Source: an uncultured Holophagales bacterium
Lineage (GTDB): Bacteria > Acidobacteriota > Thermoanaerobaculia > UBA5066
Assembly: GCA_937864895.1 (NCBI GenBank)
Contig: CALMDF010000200.1
Span: 1 to 8,616, forward strand
DNA: 8,616 nt
Reading direction: 5' to 3'
Part shown: one piece after another, positions 1 to 5,400 of the stretch
Layout of the letters: the number at the start of each line of letters is the position of its first letter
Position numbering within the stretch: position 1 is the first letter of the stretch
Program-made: the position numbers and the translations under genes
Notes under the pieces: generated by a model
Seen by the model: the letters and a program-made list of their open reading frames with translations, nothing else
What the model was told of the DNA's origin: nothing
Database searches by the model: none

Positions 1-1
1 G

Positions 2-1519
2 GGCGCCTTCCCCGGCGTGGCCCGGCCGTCCGATCGCGCCCTCTACGCCGGGCTCTGCCCGGACCCCGGCCTGCTCCTGGGAGCGCCGGGCCGGCTCTCC
101 GGAGAGCCCGCGGCCATCGACTCGCTCCTCGATCGCCGGGCGCGGAGCCTGGGGCCTTCGCTCTCGATCAGCTACGAGAAGCCGCTGCACGTCGTCCGCG
201 GTTTCATGCAGCACCTCTACGACGCCGACGGCCAGCCCTACCTCGACATGGTGAACAACGTGCCCCACGTCGGGCACTCGAACCCGCGCGTCGTCGCGGC
301 CGCGGCCCGCCAGATGGCGGTCCTCAGCACGAACACCCGCTATCTCCACCCTCTCCTCGAGGAGTACGCCGAGGCGCTCGCCGCCACGTTCCCCCGTCCC
401 CTCTCCGCCTGCTTCTTCGTCAACAGCGGAAGCGAGGCCAACGAGCTGGCGCTGCGGCTCGCCCGGGTCGCCACCGGTCGCAAGGGGACGGTGGTGGTCG
501 ACGTCGGCTACCACGGCAACACGACCACCCTCATCGACGTCAGCCCCTACAAGCACGACGGCAGGGGCGGCCGGGGCGCGCCGGACTGGGTCCGGAAGGT
601 GGCCCTGCCCGACCCGTACCGGGGCCTCTTCCGCGGCGCCGCGAGCGGGCCGGACTACGCCGCGCTCCTGGACGATGCGCTCGACGCGCTCGAGGTGGCC
701 GGTCACCCGGCGGGGGCGTTCCTCGTCGAGAGCATGCTCGGCTGCGGGGGGCAGGTGGTCCTGCCGGAGGGCTATCTCGCCGGCGCGTTCCGGAGGGTCC
801 GCGCCCGGGGCGGCGTCTGCATCGCCGACGAGGTCCAGGTCGGCTTCGGGCGCGCGGGGACGCACTTCTGGGCCTTCGAGCACCAGGGCGTCGTGCCGGA
901 CGTCGTCACCCTGGGCAAGCCGATCGGGAACGGCTGGCCCCTGGGCGCCGTCGTCACGACGCCGGAAATCGCCCGGGCGTTCCACGACGGGATGGAGTAC
1001 TTCAACACCTTCGGCGGCAGCCAGGCGTCCCTCGCGGCCGGGATGGCGGTGCTGCGCGAGGTCGCGGAGAAGGACCTGCAGGCCAACGCGCTGCGGGTCG
1101 GGGCCCGCATCCTGACCGGCCTGCGGGAGCTGCAGGGGCGCCACGCCGCCCTCGGCGACGTTCGAGGCCTGGGCCTCTACATCGGCGCGGAGCTCGTGAA
1201 GGACCGGGAGACGCGCGAGCCGTTCCCGGAGGCGGCGGGCTACGTCGCGAACCGCCTGCGCGACCTCGGCGTCCTCGTCTCGACGGACGGGCCGGACCAC
1301 AACGTGCTCAAGGTCAAGCCGCCGCTCGTCGTCACGGAGGCCGACGCAGACCTCCTCCTCGAGGCCCTCGACCGGATCCTCGCCGAGGACGCGGCCGGAC
1401 CGGATCGCCCTTTCGTCTCGCCCGGGACCGTCAGCGGGCGGCCAGGAGGAAGAGCGCGCCCGCGGACCGGCCGGCAAGGACGGCCGAGGTCGCGACGATC
1501 GCGGCCGGAAGGTCGCTGA
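2..1519 (+). CDS. Class III PLP-dependent aminotransferase (ETNPPL/PHYKPL-like), 5'-truncated, probably the C-terminal part of a fusion protein
   Basis: This is a fold-type I, class III aminotransferase domain. Numbering from the GTG at 17, it has NSGSEAN at 136-142 (cofactor phosphate cup), IADEVQVGFGR at 269-279 with Asp271 expected to contact the pyridine nitrogen, and TLGKPIGNG at 298-306 with Lys301 as the Schiff-base lysine. Phrases such as NNVPHVGH, GMEYFNTFGG and NVLKVKPP closely match the human ethanolamine-phosphate and 5-phosphohydroxylysine phospho-lyases. The reaction may therefore be phospho-lyase elimination rather than transamination; this is inference. The frame is open to the window edge (GAFPG precedes the GTG). 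Residues 1-45 contain LCPDPGLLLG, which looks like a linker seen in bacterial proteins that fuse a kinase-like domain, an M23 peptidase domain and this aminotransferase, so I treat it as partial. The conserved core ends near residue 457. The Arg/Gly/Pro-rich tail after it is encoded opposite the 3' end of the convergent transporter gene. Confidence 0.9.
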   Translation, partial: GAFPGVARPSDRALYAGLCPDPGLLLGAPGRLSGEPAAIDSLLDRRARSLGPSLSISYEKPLHVVRGFMQHLYDADGQPYLDMVNNVPHVGHSNPRVVAAAARQMAVLSTNTRYLHPLLEEYAEALAATFPRPLSACFFVNSGSEANELALRLARVATGRKGTVVVDVGYHGNTTTLIDVSPYKHDGRGGRGAPDWVRKVALPDPYRGLFRGAASGPDYAALLDDALDALEVAGHPAGAFLVESMLGCGGQVVLPEGYLAGAFRRVRARGGVCIADEVQVGFGRAGTHFWAFEHQGVVPDVVTLGKPIGNGWPLGAVVTTPEIARAFHDGMEYFNTFGGSQASLAAGMAVLREVAEKDLQANALRVGARILTGLRELQGRHAALGDVRGLGLYIGAELVKDRETREPFPEAAGYVANRLRDLGVLVSTDGPDHNVLKVKPPLVVTEADADLLLEALDRILAEDAAGPDRPFVSPGTVSGRPGGRARPRTGRQGRPRSRRSRPEGR

Positions 1520-2786
1520 AGCGGATGCCGGCGAAGAGGGTGACCGCGAGGACGGTCAGCTCGACGAGCGTCCCCACCGTGACGAGGCGGGTGGTCCGGA
1601 GCATGACGAGGCGGGCGTGCATCCAGACGATGACGGTCGCGGCCGCCGGGGTCAGGATCAGGACCGCGGCGGCGCGGCGCGCCAGCGGAACCAGGGCGCT
1701 GTCGAGGCCCGTGACGCCGGAGAACCAGAGCCCGGCCGCGGGGGTCAGGACCACGGCCGCCATCGCGAGCGACGACAGGCCGCCGAGGAGCGTCGCGAAG
1801 CGCCTCAACGACCGGATGGCGGCTTCGCCGCCGCGCCCCAGCGCGATGACGACCTCCTGGAACGCCGTGGCGGGACACCTGAAGAGGAACCCGAAGGAGT
1901 TGACGACGGGAAGCACGGCGAGCGACTCGATCGGGAGGTGGCCGCGGCCGACGAAGAAGGTCACGAGCGGCTGCGCGGCCATGTTCATCAGCGGGGTGAC
2001 GGCGAGAGGCCAGTAGAAACGCTGGACGTCCGCCAGGGTCGGGACCTCCCCGTCCGACGCGGGCGGCCGGAGCTCCAGGCGCCTCCGGGCGTCCCGGGCC
2101 CAGGCCCACGAAGCGCCGGCCTCGACGACGACCCCCGTCGAGAGGGCGGCCGCTCCCACGACCGCCCCGTCGAGCCCCCCGTGGAGGAAGAGGGCCAGTC
2201 CCGTGGTGGCCATCGTCGAGAGGCGCACCGCGGTGCCGTAGGCCACGAGGCGCGTCTGGCCCGCGCCGATCAGGATCCCCTGCTGAAACCGGCGGAACCC
2301 GATCGCCGCGGGCCAGGGGAGAAACACCGCGACAGCGAGGTGGGCCCGGTCGGCCACCGCGGGCGGAAGGGCCAGGACGCGCGAGGCCAGCAGGTCGAAC
2401 ACCGGCGGAAGCGCGACGAGGGCCATCGCCGCGGTCACCCCGCCGTTCATCACGATCGAGAACCGCCGAACGCGGCCGAGGCTCTCCCGGTCCCGCGCGA
2501 GCGCGGTGGTCGCGGCGAGGAGCATGATGATGGGCGCCTCGATCACGAACGCGAAGGCCAGGGCCACGCCGAACGCCGCCAGGTTGTACATCGGCTCCGG
2601 CATCCGGGCGACGAGGGCCGCGACGAACGGGCCCTCCGTGGCCATCATGAGCCACGTCGCCGCGAGCGGGAGCCAGAACCGGAGGATCGTCCGCGGCTCG
2701 AGACCCGGCCCGTCTCCGCCGTCGAGGCTCTCCCGGGATTCACGGGCCACGCCGCGCCCCTCCGGCTCGCGAGGCCCACGCTGCAT
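1431..2786 (-). CDS. MATE/MOP-superfamily membrane transporter, ANKH-like
   Basis: This is a 451-residue, highly hydrophobic protein with about a dozen membrane segments and almost no soluble domain. Its two halves are visibly repeated: residues 36-109 (RFWLPLAATWLMM to RRF) align with 256-330 (RFYWPLAVTPLMN to RRF), including PL, the following membrane helix and the closing RRF. This two-fold pseudo-symmetry is typical of the MATE/MOP flippase fold. Local phrases (FYWPLAV, QPLVTFFVGRG, GILIG, and TVIVWMHARL near 384-393) recall the eukaryotic progressive-ankylosis protein ANKH, a pyrophosphate/citrate exporter, more than drug-exporting MATE proteins. The substrate cannot be read from the sequence. 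I chose the ATG at 2786 because GGGAAG precedes it by a few bases; the frame stays open far upstream, but only as antisense of the next genes. Residues 1-32 are polar and poorly conserved in appearance, so an internal start is possible. The 3' end overlaps the aminotransferase gene. Confidence 0.78.
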   Translation of the reverse strand: MQRGPREPEGRGVARESRESLDGGDGPGLEPRTILRFWLPLAATWLMMATEGPFVAALVARMPEPMYNLAAFGVALAFAFVIEAPIIMLLAATTALARDRESLGRVRRFSIVMNGGVTAAMALVALPPVFDLLASRVLALPPAVADRAHLAVAVFLPWPAAIGFRRFQQGILIGAGQTRLVAYGTAVRLSTMATTGLALFLHGGLDGAVVGAAALSTGVVVEAGASWAWARDARRRLELRPPASDGEVPTLADVQRFYWPLAVTPLMNMAAQPLVTFFVGRGHLPIESLAVLPVVNSFGFLFRCPATAFQEVVIALGRGGEAAIRSLRRFATLLGGLSSLAMAAVVLTPAAGLWFSGVTGLDSALVPLARRAAAVLILTPAAATVIVWMHARLVMLRTTRLVTVGTLVELTVLAVTLFAGIRFSDLPAAIVATSAVLAGRSAGALFLLAAR

Positions 2787-2834
2787 CGTCTTCCCATGTT
2801 TGCACACGCAGGGGCCCCGCGCTCGCGCCCGGAC

Positions 2835-2840
2835 TAAACT
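2835..2840 (+). promoter_or_regulatory. Possible -10 box (TAAACT) for the phosphatase-methyltransferase pair
   Basis: TAAACT fits TAnnnT, is an AT-rich island in a very GC-rich 63-base divergent gap, and ends 9 bases before the ATG at 2850. No Shine-Dalgarno sequence precedes that ATG, so transcription may begin at or within a few bases of the start codon. No convincing -35 box is seen at the usual distance. Confidence 0.35.
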
Positions 2841-2849
2841 CGCCTCACG

Positions 2850-3410
2850 ATGCCGCCGCCCCTTCCCATCACCCAGTGCTACTGGGTCGTCCCGGGCCTC
2901 CTCCTCGCCGGCGAGTACCCGTACTCCTTCGTCGAAGAAGAGGGGCGCGAGCGCCTCGGGGCCTTCCTGGACGCGGGCATCCGCCTCTTCGTCGATCTCA
3001 CGGAGAAGCGAGAGAGCGGTCGCGGCGGGATGCTCGAGCCTTACGCCGAGGCTCTCGCGGAAGAGGCGACGGCGCGGGGTGTCGCCGTCAGGACCGTCCG
3101 GCACCCCGTCCGCGACATGAGCGTCCCGCGCGACGGAGGCCTCGAGAGGATCGTGGAGGAGCTGGAGGGAGCCGTCGAGCGCGGCGAGCCCGCCTACGTC
3201 CACTGCTGGGGCGGCATCGGGAGGACGGGCACCGCGGTTGCGGCCTTTCTCTCGCGGCGCCACGAGGTGACGGGCGACGAGGCCCTCGCCCTCCTCGCCG
3301 AGCTCTGGGAGAACGTTCCGAAGAGCGCGGACTACCCCGAGTCGCCCCAGACGGAGGAGCAGCGGCGCGCCGTCCGCCGCTTCGCGGATCGAGGGAAAGG
3401 GAGAACGTGA
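2850..3410 (+). CDS. Dual-specificity / protein-tyrosine phosphatase family protein
   Basis: This 186-residue protein carries the cysteine phosphatase signature VHCWGGIGRTGTA. Cys119 is the nucleophile and Arg125 binds phosphate (C-x5-R), followed by Thr126 where Ser/Thr is usual. Asp89 in HPVRDMSVP is a good candidate for the general acid, about 30 residues before the cysteine as in DSP/CDKN3-like enzymes. The N-terminal VVPGLLLAGEYP is the usual first strand of these folds. It is expected to be a cytoplasmic single-domain enzyme without signal peptide or membrane segment. The substrate could be a phosphoprotein, nucleotide or phosphoinositide-like molecule. The start is the first ATG after the divergent gap and gives the expected N-terminus, though no Shine-Dalgarno precedes it. 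The stop overlaps the GTG start of the RNA methyltransferase (GTGA), so the two are probably co-transcribed and translationally coupled. Confidence 0.88.
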   Translation: MPPPLPITQCYWVVPGLLLAGEYPYSFVEEEGRERLGAFLDAGIRLFVDLTEKRESGRGGMLEPYAEALAEEATARGVAVRTVRHPVRDMSVPRDGGLERIVEELEGAVERGEPAYVHCWGGIGRTGTAVAAFLSRRHEVTGDEALALLAELWENVPKSADYPESPQTEEQRRAVRRFADRGKGRT

Positions 3411-4192
3411 GCGCCCGCGTCGACTCGCCCACGAACCCGCGCGTCGCCTCCGCCGCCCGCGCCATCCGCGAAGGGGAGGTCCTCCTCCTGGAAGGGGCCC
3501 GCTCCATCTTCGACGCCCTCGAGGCCGGGGTCGTTCCCGGCCTCGTCTTCGCGGCCCCCGACCTCGCCCCGGTCGACTCCGCGGCCGCGAGTCGTGCCCG
3601 CGAAGCCGGCGCGGAGGTGGTCGAGGCCTCCTCGCGCGTGCTCGGCCGTCTGTCGGACCTCGAGTCGACCCGCGCCCTCGTCGCGCTCGCACCCCTCCCC
3701 TCCTCGAAGCTCGCCGACCTCACCGGCTCCCGCCTCGTCCTCCTTCTCGACGGACTCCAGGACCCCGCGAACGTCGGAGCGATCCTCCGGGCCGCCGAGG
3801 CGTTCGGCGCCGGCGGCGTGGTCCTGACTCCCGGCACGGCCTCGCCCTTCGCTCCCAAGGCCTTCCGGGCCTCCGCGGGAAGCGCGCTCCGGGTCCCCGT
3901 CGCAAGGAACGTCGTCTCCACCGACGCGATCGAGTGGGCAAGGGCCGCGGGGGCGACGCTCGCGGGGGCCGATTCCCACGGCGGTGAGGAGCCGGGCGCG
4001 CTCCAGGGCGTGGCCCCCCTCGTCCTCGCGATCGGCTCCGAGGGCCACGGCCTTTCGGCGTCGATCCTCGCGGCCCTCGACCGCCAGGTGAGGATCCCCC
4101 TCTCCCCGCGCGTCGAGTCCCTCAACGCGGCGGTGGCGGCGGGGATCCTCCTCTACGCGCTCTCCCCGAAGACCTCGGCCGAGAAGCGGTAG
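3407..4192 (+). CDS. SpoU/TrmH-family RNA 2'-O-ribose methyltransferase (SPOUT class)
   Basis: This 261-residue SAM-dependent methyltransferase is of the alpha/beta-knot type. All three SpoU motifs are present: motif 1 LLDGLQDPANVGAILRAA around 103-120 with Asn112 and Arg118; motif 2 LAIGSEGHGLS around 197-207 with Glu202; motif 3 IPLSPRVESLNAAVAAGI around 220-237 with Ser228 and Asn230. The N-terminal 95 residues (SPTNPRVASAARAIREGEVLLLEG) match the small L30e-like RNA-binding domain that precedes the catalytic domain in many TrmH/RlmB-type enzymes. The target is likely rRNA or tRNA, but the exact nucleotide cannot be assigned. I chose the GTG at 3407 because AAAGGGAG lies just before it and it overlaps the phosphatase stop, indicating coupling. 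The last 40 bases are also coding, on the other strand, for the C-terminus of the AMMECR1 protein. Confidence 0.93.
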   Translation: MSARVDSPTNPRVASAARAIREGEVLLLEGARSIFDALEAGVVPGLVFAAPDLAPVDSAAASRAREAGAEVVEASSRVLGRLSDLESTRALVALAPLPSSKLADLTGSRLVLLLDGLQDPANVGAILRAAEAFGAGGVVLTPGTASPFAPKAFRASAGSALRVPVARNVVSTDAIEWARAAGATLAGADSHGGEEPGALQGVAPLVLAIGSEGHGLSASILAALDRQVRIPLSPRVESLNAAVAAGILLYALSPKTSAEKR

Positions 4193-4710
4193 ATCGTCGC
4201 GGGAGGGCTGCCCGCCTTCCAGGCATCGCCCGGGAGACCCGCCTTGAGGCAGACCTGCTCGAGGAGGGTGGGGACGTCCCAGCCCCACTCCGGGGCGACC
4301 TGCGGCAGGAGCAGCCCCGACCGCTGTCCCTTCTGCGCCACGACGCCGTGGATGCCGATCACGACCTCGGTGAGGGGGTCGGTCACCTCCTCGAGCGGCG
4401 TCATGACGGAGAGGTCGATCGAGAGCTTCGGAAGGTCGCGTGGCTGGGCGGGGGCGAAGCGCGGGTCGCGAAGGAGCGCCGCGACGGCGTTCTTCTCGAC
4501 GTCCTCGGCGAGCGGCCGCCAGGGCTCGACGCTCCCGATGCAGCCGCGAAGCCGGCCGTCCTTCTTCCAGGTCACGAACGCGGCGCCGGGCTCGGCGAGA
4601 CGGCCCTCGGCGGGCGGCAGGTCCCGTCTTCCCTCGGGGAGCCCGAGCGCGCGGGCGGCGGCGTGCCGCGCCCGCTTCAGGAGCTCGGCCTTCTCGACGT
4701 CGGAGAGCAT
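4153..4710 (-). CDS. AMMECR1-domain protein
   Basis: This 185-residue protein is essentially one AMMECR1 domain. The family hallmark is GRLRGCIGSVEPWRPLAEDV around 52-70, containing the invariant LRGCIG at 54-59. It is followed by NAVAALLRDPRF around 74-85, and by the C-terminal segment with DVPTLLEQVCLKAGLP (145-160) and AWKAG (163-167). The family is conserved from archaea to humans and its biochemical role is unsettled; in many prokaryotes it sits with Memo-like and radical SAM proteins, neither of which is in this window. The ATG at 4710 has a strong Shine-Dalgarno (GGGGGAGGAGGA). It lies 17 bases behind the alpha/beta hydrolase stop, so the two form an operon. Its 3' end overlaps the convergent methyltransferase gene by 40 bases; the stop is TAG. 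Confidence 0.92.
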   Translation of the reverse strand: MLSDVEKAELLKRARHAAARALGLPEGRRDLPPAEGRLAEPGAAFVTWKKDGRLRGCIGSVEPWRPLAEDVEKNAVAALLRDPRFAPAQPRDLPKLSIDLSVMTPLEEVTDPLTEVVIGIHGVVAQKGQRSGLLLPQVAPEWGWDVPTLLEQVCLKAGLPGDAWKAGSPPATIYRFSAEVFGESA

Positions 4711-4712
4711 CG

Positions 4713-4724
4713 TCCTCCTCCCCC
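4713..4724 (-). promoter_or_regulatory. Strong ribosome binding site of the AMMECR1 gene
   Basis: Read on the minus strand this is GGGGGAGGAGGA, ending 2 bases before the ATG at 4710; the GGGGGAGG part has the usual 6-base spacing. It fills most of the 17-base gap behind the hydrolase stop and fixes the AMMECR1 start. Confidence 0.75.
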
Positions 4725-4727
4725 GCG

Positions 4728-5381
4728 TCAGGCGTGGGCCTTCGCCCTGGCGAGACCGGCCGCGGCGAGGAGGCCGACGGCGGCCTTCTCGAACCCGTCG
4801 AGACGCCCGGTGAAGAAGTGGTCGGCCCCGGGGACGACGGCGACGCGGAACCCGTGGCGGGCGGCGGTCTCGACGGCGAACTGCCCCGACCCGAACGGGT
4901 CGCTCTCCCCCTGGACCCAGGCGACGTTCCTTCCCTCGAGGGCGCGCGTCTCCTCCAGGGGCCAGCGGTCGAACGGGACGCCGATCAGGAGGATCGCGTC
5001 CGGCGAGACGACCGTCGCGGCGCGCGCCGCGCAGAGCGAGCCGAACGAGAAGCCGGCGAGGACGAGCGGGCCGTCGGGATACCTCTCGCGCATCGACCGG
5101 ACGGCGGCGACGAGGTCCTCGGTCTCGCCGCGCCCCTCCCCGTAGGTCCCTTCCGAGGCCCCGACACCGCGGAAGTTGAAACGGAGCGAGGCGAGGTGGA
5201 ATCGGTCGGCGAGGAGCCGTGCCGCACGGTGCACCACCTTCGTGTGCATCGTCCCCCCGAAGAGCGGGTGAGGGTGAGCGACGACGGCAATACCCGACGG
5301 GTGCGGCGGGATGCGCAGGAGCGCTTCGAGGGAGCCGACAGGCCCGGGAAGCGTCAGGGAAACCATTCGAACGGCGCTCAC
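4728..5381 (-). CDS. Alpha/beta hydrolase (COG2945 / dienelactone hydrolase-like)
   Basis: This is a compact 217-residue serine hydrolase. HPHPLFGGTMHTKVVHRAAR (36-55) and FNFRGVGASEGTYGEGRGE (69-87) are typical of the small predicted hydrolases of the COG2945 type. The nucleophile elbow is GFSFGS with Ser112; the acid is probably Asp161 in GESDPFG and the base His188 in GADHFFTG, so the triad is complete. No signal peptide is seen and it is expected in the cytoplasm. The substrate is unknown. Two starts are possible: GTG at 5381 (used here) and ATG at 5366, which gives MVSLTLPG, a natural family N-terminus. Neither has a Shine-Dalgarno. I prefer GTG weakly because a TAnnnT box lies 9 bases upstream, the same layout as at the phosphatase gene. 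It is the first gene of an operon with the AMMECR1 gene, and diverges from the glycosyltransferase gene across 17 bases. Confidence 0.88.
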   Translation of the reverse strand: MSAVRMVSLTLPGPVGSLEALLRIPPHPSGIAVVAHPHPLFGGTMHTKVVHRAARLLADRFHLASLRFNFRGVGASEGTYGEGRGETEDLVAAVRSMRERYPDGPLVLAGFSFGSLCAARAATVVSPDAILLIGVPFDRWPLEETRALEGRNVAWVQGESDPFGSGQFAVETAARHGFRVAVVPGADHFFTGRLDGFEKAAVGLLAAAGLARAKAHA

Positions 5382-5390
5382 GGCGATCCG

Positions 5391-5396
5391 AAGTTA
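5391..5396 (-). promoter_or_regulatory. Possible -10 box (TAACTT, preceded by TGC) for the hydrolase-AMMECR1 operon
   Basis: On the minus strand the sequence reads TGCTAACTT, resembling an extended -10 (TGn followed by TAnnnT). It ends 9 bases before the GTG at 5381. The divergent gap is so short that any -35 would lie inside the glycosyltransferase coding region. Confidence 0.3.
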
Positions 5397-5400
5397 GCAT
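5395..5400 (+). promoter_or_regulatory. Possible -10 box (TAGCAT) overlapping the glycosyltransferase start
   Basis: TAGCAT matches TATAAT at four of six bases and overlaps the annotated ATG at 5399. If it is a real -10, that ATG could not be translated and the GTG at 5408, seven bases downstream, would be a leaderless start. It also overlaps the opposite-strand TAACTT box, so the two promoters could compete. This is a weak call from composition and position only. Confidence 0.2.

Noticed and set aside
1648..1749. Further copies of GGGGTCAGG (1648-1656 and 1741-1749) as possible members of the repeat family
   Set aside because: On the coding strand they are Leu-Thr-Pro codons of the transporter and lack the AT-rich interior, so they are chance matches. 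They show that the 9-mer alone is weak evidence.
1617..2837. 406-residue plus-strand open frame opposite the transporter
   Set aside because: It is a charged, low-complexity shadow; the minus strand gives a coherent membrane protein with an internal repeat.
2787..3692. N-terminal extension of the transporter frame on the minus strand, making a 753-residue protein
   Set aside because: The extra part is Arg/Gly-rich low-complexity sequence antisense to the phosphatase and methyltransferase genes, both of which have clear family motifs. It also lacks membrane character, and a ribosome site precedes 2786.
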